Assembly: GCA_051004815.1 (NCBI GenBank)
Contig: JBPCJY010000032.1
Coordinates: 1 to 27,495 of the forward strand
Direction of reading: 5' to 3'
Origin: JBBQXY01 sp051004815
Lineage (GTDB): Bacteria > Chloroflexota > Ktedonobacteria > Ktedonobacterales > Ktedonobacteraceae
Length of the DNA: 27,495 nucleotides
Shown here: positions 1-7,982 of the stretch, piece by piece
Numbering within the stretch: position 1 is the first letter of the stretch
Layout: each line of letters opens with the position of its first letter
Program-made: the position numbers and the translations under genes
The notes under the pieces: generated by a model
Told to the model about the DNA's origin: nothing
What the model saw: only the letters and a program-made list of their open reading frames with translations
Database searches by the model: none

Positions 1-13
1 AAACGTCTTTCTC

Positions 14-27
14 ATACTGTACAGTAT
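14..27. promoter_or_regulatory. 14-bp perfect palindrome, possible operator
   Basis: ATACTGTACAGTAT is a perfect 14-bp palindrome about 90 bases upstream of the HNH nuclease gene. It may be an operator for that gene. It has the CTGT/ACAG half-sites of a gammaproteobacterial SOS box but lacks the 8-base spacer, so I do not call it a LexA site. The 3' end of an unseen upstream gene could also lie here. Confidence 0.25.
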
Positions 28-118
28 AGCACATTTTTAGATAGATTGCAAGTGTTACCTAAAAACAACAGTGTGCCTTATATCCCCATGTCTCTGCGCC
101 AGGGGGCTTACGGCACCT

Positions 119-676
119 ATGCTAAAAAAGGTATCCGGTTCAAAACTGACAAACAGACAATTTCAAAACCATGATTACTGGAAAGAAATTCGGACTGATT
201 TGTATGAAGCTTACAATCATGTATGTGCATATAACGCACATTGGATAGCATCTGGTTCAAGTGTTCCAAACGTCGATCACTTTATACCTAAGTCGGTTAA
301 ACCAGAACTTGCATACGAATGGAATAATTATCGGTTGGCTAGCGATCTTGCTAATAAACTGAAAAGTAATTGGCTGGATGTTCTTGATCCCTTTTGTATA
401 GGAGAAAACTGGTTTTTTCTCGATTTCCCTTCATTACTAGTACATCCTAACCCAGAACTTCTTCCCGAGGTACAGGGGCAGATTTGGGCTACTATAAATC
501 GGCTTCGATTAAACGAAGAGCAAAACATTGTTGAGGAGCGTAGTAACTGGTTGAAAATGTACTGCACAGGAGTGAACTTCTCTGTTTGGAAAAACTACGC
601 TCCCTTTATCGCCTATGAGTTAGAAAGACAAAATCTTGTTGAGGAAATTAAAAACATAATGATTTACGAGCCATAG
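119..676 (+). CDS. HNH endonuclease family protein
   Basis: The product (185 aa from this start) carries an HNH-like core: a Cys near residue 36, then VDHFIPKS (residues 52-59, Asp53-His54 as the likely catalytic pair), then AYEWNNYRLAS with Asn70 and a downstream N-x-x-K (79-82). This is the beta-beta-alpha-metal nuclease pattern, predicted to cut DNA. The rest of the protein (VLDPF..., NWFFLDF, TINRLRLNEEQ) matches the tail I associate with a family of stand-alone HNH proteins. I chose ATG 119 because a purine-rich AGGGGG lies 12 bases upstream; a GTG at 71 is also open, but its extra 16 residues do not look like part of the domain. The 5' neighbour is outside the window, so a partner such as an ATPase in a defence pair cannot be judged. 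The gene is AT-richer than its neighbours, which hints at acquisition. Domain call fairly sure; biological role unknown. Confidence 0.72.
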   Translation: MLKKVSGSKLTNRQFQNHDYWKEIRTDLYEAYNHVCAYNAHWIASGSSVPNVDHFIPKSVKPELAYEWNNYRLASDLANKLKSNWLDVLDPFCIGENWFFLDFPSLLVHPNPELLPEVQGQIWATINRLRLNEEQNIVEERSNWLKMYCTGVNFSVWKNYAPFIAYELERQNLVEEIKNIMIYEP

Positions 677-823
677 AAGCAAAGCAATGAGGCGTTCACT
701 ATAATCTCTGCCATCAAATTCTGCGAATTATGGCGGATTTTGAAGAATTGCACTCTCACATACTCTGTTTTGTACTAACCGTTCCAAAGCCATGCAAGGC
801 ACTAAAAATCAGCATAGAACAGA

Positions 824-853
824 TTGTTTCCCCTCTCTCTTATGAGGTATACT
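824..853 (+). promoter_or_regulatory. Candidate promoter for the proline dehydrogenase operon
   Basis: TTGTTT (824-829), an 18-base spacer and TATACT (848-853) form a sigma-70-like promoter. It would give a leader of about 150 bases before the proline dehydrogenase ATG at 1010. The gene-free stretch 677-1009 holds nothing else I can support; a TTGACA at 908-913 has no convincing -10 partner. Confidence 0.4.
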
Positions 854-1009
854 AAGGAGAGAAAGCAAGCCTAAAAGCCGCATATAAGAACTTTGCCTAT
901 GACATTATTGACATCTTAATACCTATTTAAAAAGCTTGATGCTGATAGATAGCAATGTAGCCATCTACTGGCGTGAACAACGTTGTTACGGAACAAGGAG
1001 GACTACACA

Positions 1010-1921
1010 ATGGTACTCAGAGATACGCTGTTGTATCTGGCACAGAATGAAAATCTACGCAGTTTTGTTATCTCCAATCGGGCGACGCGTGGCGTCTCGC
1101 GCCGTTTTGTGGCAGGAGAGGCGATAGACGAGGCGATTGCGACGACGCGTGTGTTGAATAAGAATGGTATGCATGTCTCGCTCGACCACCTGGGCGAGAA
1201 CGTTTCTGAAGCGCGGGAGGCGCAAGCGGCGGCCCAGGATTATATCAACATTCTTGAGAAGATCAAGCAGACTGACGTTGACGCGAACATTTCGATTAAG
1301 CTCACCGCTCTGGGGCTAGACATTTCCCAGGAGCTTTGCGAACAGAACGTACAAAAAATTCTGGCCTTGTCCCAGCAATACGCTATTTTTGTGCGTATCG
1401 ATATGGAGGCCTCGGCTTACACTGAGCAGACGGTCGATATTACGCTACGTATGCACAAGCAGTTTGAGCACGTTGGCACCGTGATCCAATCGTGCCTCTA
1501 CCGCAGCAAGCAGGATGTCGAGCAACTGATTGCGCAGGGAGTGCGCGTGCGGCTGGTGAAAGGCGCGTACAAAGAACCCAAAACCGTTGCCATACAGAGC
1601 AAAAGCGAAGTTGATCATAACTATGTGCAACTGATGATGATGCTCCTTTTGAAGGGGAATTATCCCGCCATTGCCACGCATGACGAGGCAATTATCGACG
1701 CTACCTGTAAGTATGCCCGTGACCATGGCATCGGCAGAGACGTCTTTGAGTTCCAAATGCTGTACGGTATCCGGCGTGACCTGCAAGCGAAGTTGGTGAA
1801 GCAAGGGTATAACGTGCGCGTCTATGTTCCCTATGGTTCACAGTGGTACCCCTACCTGATGCGCCGTATGGCAGAACGACCGGCAAACCTGGTCTTTGTG
1901 ATGAGTAATGCGTTGCGTTAA
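1010..1921 (+). CDS. putA: Proline dehydrogenase (monofunctional PRODH)
   Basis: This enzyme oxidises L-proline to 1-pyrroline-5-carboxylate using FAD and passes electrons to the quinone pool at the inner face of the membrane. The 303-aa product is the size of the stand-alone bacterial PRODH (also called PutB or FadM) rather than bifunctional PutA. Family motifs are present: VSLDHLGENV near the start, VRIDMEAS in the middle, VRLVKGAYKEPK, and the C-terminal VPYGSQWYPYLMRRMAERPANL, whose two arginines bind the substrate carboxylate. ATG 1010 is chosen over 983 because AAGGAGG (995-1001) sits 8 bases upstream. It is first in a tight set with the NlpC/P60 and hexapeptide-repeat genes (gaps of 16 and 8 bases). 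No P5C dehydrogenase is in the window, so the second step of proline catabolism must be encoded elsewhere. Confidence 0.9.
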   Translation: MVLRDTLLYLAQNENLRSFVISNRATRGVSRRFVAGEAIDEAIATTRVLNKNGMHVSLDHLGENVSEAREAQAAAQDYINILEKIKQTDVDANISIKLTALGLDISQELCEQNVQKILALSQQYAIFVRIDMEASAYTEQTVDITLRMHKQFEHVGTVIQSCLYRSKQDVEQLIAQGVRVRLVKGAYKEPKTVAIQSKSEVDHNYVQLMMMLLLKGNYPAIATHDEAIIDATCKYARDHGIGRDVFEFQMLYGIRRDLQAKLVKQGYNVRVYVPYGSQWYPYLMRRMAERPANLVFVMSNALR

Positions 1922-1937
1922 GCACTAGTGAAAGCCT

Positions 1938-2831
1938 ATGCAAGGACATTCTATAACTACCACGACTACCGCCTATGTTGTGGCTGTGGGGGTGGCTGAT
2001 GTGCGGAGTGCGCCCGATCCCGCCTCAGAGCTAGTCACGCAAGCTTTGCTAAATGCTCCTGCCACTGCCGATCAGCAGGATGGTGAGTGGATGCATGTGC
2101 GCCTCTCTGACTACGAGGGCTGGATATCCTCACAGCAATTAGAAGAACCCATCACACGCGGCTTCTGCAAAGTGAGTGCCTGTTGCGGAACGCCCCTGCC
2201 ATTGGTAGCCGTTGTGGCAGTTCCCTCCTGTCCTCTTTTTGCTACAGCAGAGGGAGAGGACATAGTGGGCAGGCTCTATCTGTCAACGGCACTGCCACCC
2301 CTTGATCTGACCCATCCACAACGCATACAGGTGGCTCTACCAGGGGAACAGACGGGCTGGCTGCAACATAGCGATGGTAGACTGTGCCTGACAGGGAACG
2401 TTTATCCGCGAGCACCGCTCAGGGTCGTGACAGACTATGCTCGTGCATTTCTTGGCAGACCCTATCTATGGGGTGGGACAAGCTGGGAAGGGATAGATTG
2501 CAGTGCTTTTGTACAGCTATGCTATCGTATGGGCGGCTTCATCATCCCGCGTGATGCCGATCAGCAACATGATTTTTTGTCGCACAGCGTGCCGCGTGCG
2601 GAGATGCAAGAAGGCGACCTGATCTTCTTTGGCAGCAAAGCGATCACGCATGTCGCGCTGGCCTTGAACTCCAGGGAGTATATTCACGCCGAAGGACAAA
2701 ACTATGAGCGCGTGCTTATCAACAGTTTTGATGCCGCCGCTGCGCATTACTACCCTCGTTTAGATGAGATTGCCTGGGCTATCAAACGAGTCATTGCTGA
2801 GCCAGCAGCACCACAAATGAAAGAGAAGTAA
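1938..2831 (+). CDS. SH3 / NlpC-P60 peptidase, YkfC-like murein peptide hydrolase
   Basis: The 297-aa protein has an N-terminal bacterial SH3 region (roughly 12-70, with the ADVRSAPDPASE and WMHVRLSDYEGWI signatures), a second SH3-like stretch (about 85-150) and a C-terminal NlpC/P60 domain (about 160-285). The catalytic triad is visible: Cys188 in GIDCSAFVQ, His238 in ITHVAL and His250 in YIHA. The order SH3-SH3-NlpC/P60 and the WGGTSWEGIDCSAF motif match YkfC-type enzymes, which cut between L-Ala-gamma-D-Glu and the diamino acid of murein peptides. No signal peptide is seen, consistent with a cytoplasmic job in recycling cell-wall peptides. It starts 16 bases after proline dehydrogenase and ends 8 bases before the next gene, so it is probably co-transcribed. 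The shared theme may be amino-acid scavenging, which is inference. Confidence 0.85.
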   Translation: MQGHSITTTTTAYVVAVGVADVRSAPDPASELVTQALLNAPATADQQDGEWMHVRLSDYEGWISSQQLEEPITRGFCKVSACCGTPLPLVAVVAVPSCPLFATAEGEDIVGRLYLSTALPPLDLTHPQRIQVALPGEQTGWLQHSDGRLCLTGNVYPRAPLRVVTDYARAFLGRPYLWGGTSWEGIDCSAFVQLCYRMGGFIIPRDADQQHDFLSHSVPRAEMQEGDLIFFGSKAITHVALALNSREYIHAEGQNYERVLINSFDAAAAHYYPRLDEIAWAIKRVIAEPAAPQMKEK

Positions 2832-2839
2832 CGTAACAT

Positions 2840-3358
2840 ATGCCCGTTTTACCGTTTAAAGGCATTATGCCCACTATCGCGGACGATGTATTCATTGCGC
2901 CAGGGGCAATGGTGATTGGTGATGTCACTATTCACGAGGGGGCGAGTATCTGGTATAACGCCGTAGTACGTGGGGACAGCGCATCTATCGTGATTGGGCG
3001 GCACACCAATATCCAGGATAATTGTACTTTGCATGTAGACGCTGATGCTCCTCTTACCATTGGCGCGGAGTGTACCGTGGGCCATGGGGCTATTGTGCAT
3101 GGTGCGACGGTGGGCGATCATGTATTGATCGCCATGAATGCGGTCGTGCTATCGCACGCAGACGTTGGCGCAAACACCATCATAGGCGCCTGCGCCCTGG
3201 TTGGGGAACACAAAAGTATCCCTTCAGGCGTACTGGCAATAGGCGTACCCGCGAAGGTTGTGCGCGAGCTGACCCAGGCCGAGCAAACGCATATTGTTAC
3301 CAGTGCCGCTGACTACAGTGAACGAGCAACGGCGCATAAAGAATCTTTACAAGAGTAA
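2840..3358 (+). CDS. Gamma carbonic anhydrase-like hexapeptide-repeat protein
   Basis: The 172-aa product is a left-handed beta-helix protein of the gamma-class carbonic anhydrase family (YrdA/PaaY/CaiE-like). Hexapeptide repeats run from about residue 12 to 145. The three zinc-binding histidines are all present: His65 in TLHVD, then His82 and His87 in GHGAIVHG. So is the conserved VVRGD arginine (44) with the NIQDN glutamine (59). Family members form trimers with the metal between subunits; some hydrate CO2 and others show little activity, so the enzymatic role is uncertain. It is the last gene of the putA operon, 8 bases after the peptidase stop, and faces the ECF sigma gene tail to tail with 26 bases between. 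A co-transcribed CO2/bicarbonate enzyme could relate to the formate dehydrogenase further on, but nothing in the sequence shows that. Confidence 0.85.
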   Translation: MPVLPFKGIMPTIADDVFIAPGAMVIGDVTIHEGASIWYNAVVRGDSASIVIGRHTNIQDNCTLHVDADAPLTIGAECTVGHGAIVHGATVGDHVLIAMNAVVLSHADVGANTIIGACALVGEHKSIPSGVLAIGVPAKVVRELTQAEQTHIVTSAADYSERATAHKESLQE

Positions 3359-3384
3359 CAGAGCGCAATCCTTCCTTTGCTTCC

Positions 3385-4011
3385 TTACACCTTGTTTTGC
3401 ACAGTGTAATTTTGTAAATAGACCGCTAACAATGGTTTAGCACGCTGGAAATATGTTTTGGCTGTTGCTGTGGGCATATTGAGTGCTTGCGCGATCTCAG
3501 CAAAGCTGAGTTGAGCCGCGTATCTCAGATAAACAACGGCACGAAACCTGGGTGGCAGCGTTTGAATGGCTTGTCGTAAGTGACTTTGCAGGTCGTGATG
3601 CTCGGCTTGCTCCTCTGGGAGAGGACGGGGATCGGGTATGTTTGTGAGTACAAGTGCATCATCTTCATCAATTGCTGTCTCTAATTCAGAAAAGTGAATG
3701 GTGCGCCTCCGTTGTTTTTGGCGAATATCATCCAGGCAGCGATTTCGTGCCACACGGTAGAGCCAGGGTTTGAGCGGCTCACTCGTGTGTAGTGTTGGGA
3801 GGGAGAGGTAGAGTTGCAAAAATACTTGCTGCAAAATATCACCCGCCTGATCGTAATCCCCCAGATAATGGAAAATAAAGCTGAAGAGTGGCGTACTATA
3901 GCGGTGAACCAGCATTTCAAATGCCCACTGATTACCAACGAGTGCTTCTTGCGCGAGTACACCATCAGTTAATGCTTGCCGCTGTGCTTGTAAACTCTCT
4001 TGTACCTGCAT
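3385..4011 (-). CDS. RNA polymerase ECF-type sigma factor
   Basis: The 208-aa protein has sigma region 2 (about residues 28-100, including AGDILQQVFLQLYLSLP and the -10 recognition helix KPWLYRVARNRCLDDIRQKQRR) and sigma region 4 (about 145-200, with LPPRFRAVVYLRYAAQLSFAEIAQALNMPTATAKTYFQRAK as the helix-turn-helix). Regions 1 and 3 are missing, as expected for group 4 (ECF) factors. A ribosome site AAGGACG lies 7-8 bases before the ATG. No anti-sigma factor with a zinc-binding HxxxCxxC motif is visible beside it. The nearest genes on the same strand are an unknown 101-aa ORF and the copper protein gene further upstream, so control of copper genes is possible but unproven. The linker between regions 2 and 4 is rather long and acidic (ETAIDEDDALVL). 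Confidence 0.88.
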   Translation of the reverse strand: MQVQESLQAQRQALTDGVLAQEALVGNQWAFEMLVHRYSTPLFSFIFHYLGDYDQAGDILQQVFLQLYLSLPTLHTSEPLKPWLYRVARNRCLDDIRQKQRRRTIHFSELETAIDEDDALVLTNIPDPRPLPEEQAEHHDLQSHLRQAIQTLPPRFRAVVYLRYAAQLSFAEIAQALNMPTATAKTYFQRAKPLLAVYLQNYTVQNKV

Positions 4012-4050
4012 GAAGTACGTCCTTGCTAGTTTCTACTGTTTCAACTCGTA

Positions 4051-4356
4051 CTACTGCGTCTCCTGGCTCGTAGACCAGCGTTCATAGTCAACGAACATGC
4101 TATCTTTGATAATATAGAAGCCTGGAAGCGTTATCGTTGAGCGGCTGTTCCTGCTTCTGACTTTCAGCCGATACATAGCTAAATCGCTATCGCGACTACC
4201 AGTGTACCCAACTCGCTGTGCGATTCCACAGCTCTGATCTGGTGCATTCATTGCCGCAACTTGTAATTTGGCTAAAGAATGCCTGAATGTCGCACCGAGA
4301 ATGGTAATCAAGGGTACATAGACGTTTTCTGTTGTCTCTGGGGCGTGAAAATTCAT
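4051..4356 (-). CDS. Hypothetical small protein upstream of the sigma gene
   Basis: An open frame of 101 codons begins at an ATG preceded by a weak GGTAGAG ribosome site and ends 39 bases before the sigma factor start on the same strand. I recognise no domain. The product is polar with a mildly hydrophobic stretch (VYVPLITILGATF, about residues 12-24) and a basic middle (RLKVRSRNSRS). There is no clear signal peptide and no cysteine pair of the kind used by anti-sigma factors. Spacing makes an operon with the sigma gene plausible. It could equally be a chance frame in a leader region; comparison with relatives would decide. Confidence 0.35.
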   Translation of the reverse strand: MNFHAPETTENVYVPLITILGATFRHSLAKLQVAAMNAPDQSCGIAQRVGYTGSRDSDLAMYRLKVRSRNSRSTITLPGFYIIKDSMFVDYERWSTSQETQ

Positions 4357-4520
4357 GGGTGTAATCTCTACCGGAAATATCTAGCATAAGTCAATGGAAG
4401 TTTATGGAATTAGTGATCTCATTAAATACACGGATGACTCTTGCAAAACGTGACAATTAGCTAACTCTGTAAGGATGTACTTAACGGTAGGGGAAAAATG
4501 CTAGTAGCTTCAAATGGCTA

Positions 4521-6518
4521 TTAAGAGCCACTCAATGTCACAGTGAATGTGGTTTTGAGCGTGGGTTGACCTGGTCGCTGGATAGCAAGGGCAATATCCC
4601 AGCGACCAAACATGGAGAAGGCAGCATCTTTAGCAAAGGTTGCGACATAGGTCGGGTTGCCCCCTTTAATAGTGGCCGTTGCCATACCCATATCCATAAG
4701 TTCCATATTCGTATGAAGCTGTACCTGGGCGTTGGTAACAGGATTGCCGCTAGCATCGTTCATAGTGACAATGACTGTATTGGCGTAATCGACACGACCT
4801 GGCAGCACCTGGAGGGTGACGGTAAGGTTTCCCACCTTTTGTGTTTGACTTAGCACTGATGTATTGTTTGCCGACGATGTCGTACCAGTATTCTGGCTAG
4901 AGAGAAGGTTGGGAAAGACAATGGGTGGCGCAAAGAAGGCCATCAGCGCGGTGCAGAGGAGTACGATAGCCGCTAGCCACGATTGCAGGGTTAATGACCG
5001 TTTGAGCGAACCTACAGTCGCATCAAGTGCCGTTTGGCGGGTGCGCCGCGCAGGTAGCTCCGCGTCAACTACTGGCAAGAGCGTGGCTTGTCGCGCAAGC
5101 TTTGGTCGCAAGGCAAATAAGGTGTAGCCAGTGAGCAAGAGCATGATAGCAACCAGGATGGCTTCAACTAGCACGGTTCGCCCATAGGGATCAGTAATGA
5201 ACTGCTGCGGATTGCTTATGCTCACTTCGGTGAGATAAAAGCCGCTTACCAGAAACACGCCGACAGAGCCGAGTATTACTGGATGAAATCGTCGCAAGAG
5301 GGTGATGAGCACTTCCGCGTGCCGGTCTGGCTCAATACTGGGTAGCAGGGGAAGTAGGATGTAACCCAGATAAGCCAATCCACCGAGCCAGAGGCAGCGT
5401 GCCGCCAGGCAGAGCCACGTCAGGACAATTGTACTGAGATGTGGCACGGCTAATTGCGCGGCATCGCTGCTTAACGCGTATGTTACGAGGATGAGTGTGG
5501 CCAGCAGAAGCCATATAGCGGTAAAGTAGCGCGGCAAGACAGGCAGCGGGGTAGCTTCCTCGTCAAGCTCAGTCTCTTTGTCCAGTGTATATTCCTGCGT
5601 GACGCGTTGACGCATTTGGCCGAAGCGGTTACTTGGCCTTCCGCGCAACGCTGTTCGCCGCGGCGATTGCTCTCGCCGTGTTGTCCACCACAGGAAGCCT
5701 ATGGCGCACAGGATCGCGCCAATACGTATAAACCAGAGGTATCCATAGAGTGTTTGCGTAAGTAGCTGCCCCAGCGTTCTGAGATCAATGCCACCACCAT
5801 TCACCACTTGCGATAACTGCGAAGCGCGTAAAATAAGCGTGATGCACTCGCCAACCAGTAATGCCGCCAGGCAGAGCCATTGTAGTGGGCGGCTGCGTTT
5901 CCTGGCTTGAGTGAGCAAGATTGCTATCCGTTCAACACCATGTAGCACCAGTCCTTCAATAATCAGCGTGCCAATCCAGAAGGTGAGAGCCACCAAAACC
6001 AACCATTCCCAGGCGACGGCTAAGCTGCCGATCAGATCGAGCGCTGGCAGTATATTGCTGGTGCTTGGCCCTAAAATAGTCTGTCCAGACAGACCGCTAC
6101 TGGATTGTCCAATATTAAAGCCAATCACTCCATGAGTGGTGTGGCCGTCATCATTGGCGATAGCCGTCCAGCGTACTGTGTAACTTCCCTGTGACAATTG
6201 CGCAGGATTGAGCAAGGGGGTATCCAGTTCGCGTGCATTGTTACTCGCGCTAGTGCTGTGGGAAGCATTCACAATCTGCTCGTTGGGAGCATACACAGTG
6301 GCGGAACTGGCAGGACTGATAGGGGCATCGAAGAAAATGCGCACAACCGTGGGCGCGTCAGTCACTGTCGAACCATCAACGGGGTCAGAGCCGATGACGA
6401 AGGCATGCGCAAACACCACTGATTGCTGAAATGCAGTGGTTGACCACGTAGCTATAAGTAGTGTCGTCAGGCTGATGAATACGAATAGTCCCAGTCTGAG
6501 TAAGCGTCCTTGTCGCAT
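4521..6518 (-). CDS. CopC-CopD fusion copper protein with C-terminal YtkA-like domain
   Basis: The protein (665 aa from this start) joins three parts. First is a signal peptide and an extracellular CopC domain (about 37-137): cleavage after VVFA would expose an N-terminal His (HAFVIGSDPVDG), and the NDDGHTTHG motif supplies the Asp and His ligands of the CopC Cu(II) site. Next is a CopD-type membrane domain (about 155-540) with eight or so hydrophobic helices and a charged cytoplasmic loop (TRREQSPRR... to DEEATP). Last is an extracellular YtkA-like beta domain (about 560-660, VGNLTVTLQVLPGRVDYANTV... MELMDMGMA). The layout matches the YcnJ-type copper acquisition proteins of Gram-positive bacteria. 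The second ATG (6518) is favoured because GGGGA sits 6 bases before it but only 3 before the ATG at 6521. Its promoter is back to back with that of the glycosyltransferase gene. Copper transport direction cannot be told from sequence. Confidence 0.88.
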   Translation of the reverse strand: MRQGRLLRLGLFVFISLTTLLIATWSTTAFQQSVVFAHAFVIGSDPVDGSTVTDAPTVVRIFFDAPISPASSATVYAPNEQIVNASHSTSASNNARELDTPLLNPAQLSQGSYTVRWTAIANDDGHTTHGVIGFNIGQSSSGLSGQTILGPSTSNILPALDLIGSLAVAWEWLVLVALTFWIGTLIIEGLVLHGVERIAILLTQARKRSRPLQWLCLAALLVGECITLILRASQLSQVVNGGGIDLRTLGQLLTQTLYGYLWFIRIGAILCAIGFLWWTTRREQSPRRTALRGRPSNRFGQMRQRVTQEYTLDKETELDEEATPLPVLPRYFTAIWLLLATLILVTYALSSDAAQLAVPHLSTIVLTWLCLAARCLWLGGLAYLGYILLPLLPSIEPDRHAEVLITLLRRFHPVILGSVGVFLVSGFYLTEVSISNPQQFITDPYGRTVLVEAILVAIMLLLTGYTLFALRPKLARQATLLPVVDAELPARRTRQTALDATVGSLKRSLTLQSWLAAIVLLCTALMAFFAPPIVFPNLLSSQNTGTTSSANNTSVLSQTQKVGNLTVTLQVLPGRVDYANTVIVTMNDASGNPVTNAQVQLHTNMELMDMGMATATIKGGNPTYVATFAKDAAFSMFGRWDIALAIQRPGQPTLKTTFTVTLSGS

Positions 6519-6563
6519 CATTCTTCCCCGTTACGCGCAATTCGAGTAAATTGGGCCATACGG

Positions 6564-6592
6564 ATTGTACACCAGTTGCGGATTACGTGCAA
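6564..6592 (-). promoter_or_regulatory. Promoter of the copC-copD gene
   Basis: On the minus strand TTGCAC (6592-6587), a 17-base spacer and TACAAT (6569-6564) form a good sigma-70-like promoter. The predicted start near 6557 gives a leader of just under 40 bases. Its -35 box lies 3 bases from the -35 box of the divergent glycosyltransferase promoter, so the two may compete or share a regulator. Confidence 0.5.
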
Positions 6593-6595
6593 TAT

Positions 6596-6624
6596 TTGTT
6601 TTAAGCGTCTCCACTTGCTATAAT
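6596..6624 (+). promoter_or_regulatory. Extended -10 promoter giving a probable leaderless mRNA
   Basis: TTGTTT (6596-6601), a 17-base spacer and TGCTATAAT (TATAAT at 6619-6624) form a strong-looking promoter. Transcription would begin near 6631, immediately before the ATG at 6632. The ATG at 6623 lies inside the -10 box and so cannot be on this transcript. Confidence 0.55.
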
Positions 6625-6631
6625 GAGTGAT

Positions 6632-7909
6632 ATGAAAAAGCAACATTGGTGGCATTCCTGGTCGCGCCTGCTGCTCTGGTCGCATGTCGTGGCGGTCATC
6701 GGTTTTTACATAGTGCTGTGGTTCCGTACAAATCCAAACGGTGAGAAGAGAAAGACTCGCCGCGTAGATGCACCTGTTGACTCAGCACAACCACAGGCAT
6801 CTCCATTGGTCTCGATCATTGTGCCTGCCCGCGACGAGGAGCGCAATATTCGTCGGTGCGTGACTTCCTTGCTGGAGCAAGATTACGATACGTATGAGGT
6901 AATCGTCGTTGATGATGGCTCGACGGATGGTACCGCCGCTATCCTTGACGATATAGCGCAGATGCATCCACATGGACACCGCCTCTGGGTTTTGCGCTTG
7001 CGTGACCTACCAGCGGGCTGGGCTGGCAAACCGCACGCCCTGCACACGGGAGTGCAAGAGGCCCATGGCGAGTGGTTGCTATTTACCGATGCCGATACCT
7101 GGCATGCACCCGCCGCCCTACGTTTCGCGGTACAGAAAGCGGTCGCTGAAGAGATAGATTTACTGTCTCTGGGTACAACGCAGGAGTTGCCCGGCTTCTG
7201 GAATAAGGTGATGATGCCGATGGCGTACCTGGGCATCAATATGCAATATCCCCTTAAAAAGGTCAACGATCCGTTAAGCTCCATTGCCATTGCCAACGGG
7301 CAATATATCCTTATATGCCGTGCCACCTATGATCTTATTGGTGGCTATGCTCGTCCCGATCTACGCGGTACCCTGCTTGACGATCGCGATCTCGCTCGCA
7401 TTGTGAAGGAATGCGGTTTCCGTCTGCAATTCGTGGATGGTCGTGACCTCGTTCATGTCCGCATGTACAGTTCATTGCAAGAGACATGGCGCGGCTGGCG
7501 CAAAAATGCCTTTTTAGGGAGCCGTGGCGGTCTGGCCTTTGTCCTATTGCAGCTCATCGGTTTGCCCATAATCTCTATTCTCCCCTTTGTCTTGCTCCTG
7601 GCAGGATGCTTGCGCGGAAAAAAGCAACGCCCAGGCGCAATTTCCCCTGGGGAGATGCGTGTGGCAGCGCAATTGGAGTTGGGGCCGTTGTTAAGCTATC
7701 GCCTCTGGATGGATAAACAATTGCGCGTACCCTGGTATTATGCTCTGACCCATCCCCTCGCCGGTGCCATGTTTGAAGGGATATTGGCTCAATCAGCCTG
7801 GCGTGTACTAACACACAAAGGGGTGGATTGGCGCGGACGACAGTATTATAATACCCACGCGAATCATGCGGATAAAAAAGAGAGTGCCGTACCTGTAAAC
7901 GTCATGTAG
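6632..7909 (+). CDS. Membrane-associated family 2 glycosyltransferase (CrtQ/HpnB-like)
   Basis: The 425-aa product has an N-terminal membrane helix (about 13-31), a GT-A fold catalytic domain and a hydrophobic C-terminal segment (about 300-325). GT2 motifs are clear: VSIIVPARDEERNI, VVDDGSTDGT (UDP-sugar binding Asp pair), LPAGWAGKPHAL, LLFTDADTWHAP with the metal-binding DxD, a catalytic LLDDRDLA, and QETWRGWRKN in the place of the Q/RxxRW box. The GWAGK plus DADTWHAP combination is typical of carotenoid (CrtQ) and hopanoid-linked (HpnB) glycosyltransferases, so a lipid acceptor is likely; the exact one is not shown. No carotenoid or hopanoid gene lies nearby. I chose ATG 6632 rather than 6623 because a strong -10 box covers 6619-6624 and no Shine-Dalgarno sequence precedes either. 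The stop codon is the first part of a long hairpin. Confidence 0.85.
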   Translation: MKKQHWWHSWSRLLLWSHVVAVIGFYIVLWFRTNPNGEKRKTRRVDAPVDSAQPQASPLVSIIVPARDEERNIRRCVTSLLEQDYDTYEVIVVDDGSTDGTAAILDDIAQMHPHGHRLWVLRLRDLPAGWAGKPHALHTGVQEAHGEWLLFTDADTWHAPAALRFAVQKAVAEEIDLLSLGTTQELPGFWNKVMMPMAYLGINMQYPLKKVNDPLSSIAIANGQYILICRATYDLIGGYARPDLRGTLLDDRDLARIVKECGFRLQFVDGRDLVHVRMYSSLQETWRGWRKNAFLGSRGGLAFVLLQLIGLPIISILPFVLLLAGCLRGKKQRPGAISPGEMRVAAQLELGPLLSYRLWMDKQLRVPWYYALTHPLAGAMFEGILAQSAWRVLTHKGVDWRGRQYYNTHANHADKKESAVPVNVM

Positions 7910-7982
7910 GAATGATGGAGTTCACAGAATGGAGGGCGCACATGCTGTGCGCCCTCCATTCTGTGAACTCCATCATTCCTAC
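7906..7982. terminator. Perfect 36-bp hairpin between convergent genes
   Basis: Bases 7906-7941 and 7947-7982 are perfect reverse complements (36 of 36 pairs) around a 5-base loop ATGCT. The hairpin contains the TAG stop of the glycosyltransferase (7907-7909) and the stop of the SnoaL-like gene on the other strand. There is no T-run on either side, so it is not a canonical intrinsic terminator; it could still end or protect both transcripts. The length and perfection are unusual for a terminator. Confidence 0.6.

Noticed and set aside
14..27. LexA/SOS box
   Set aside because: The CTGT and ACAG half-sites are directly abutted rather than separated by 8 bases, and a Chloroflexota-like host is unlikely to use the E. 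coli consensus.
1440..1949. Long minus-strand frames inside proline dehydrogenase
   Set aside because: These are shadows of a well-supported gene on the plus strand, with no recognisable domains.
7906..7982. Ends of an insertion sequence
   Set aside because: The arms are separated by only 5 bases, so no element lies between them.
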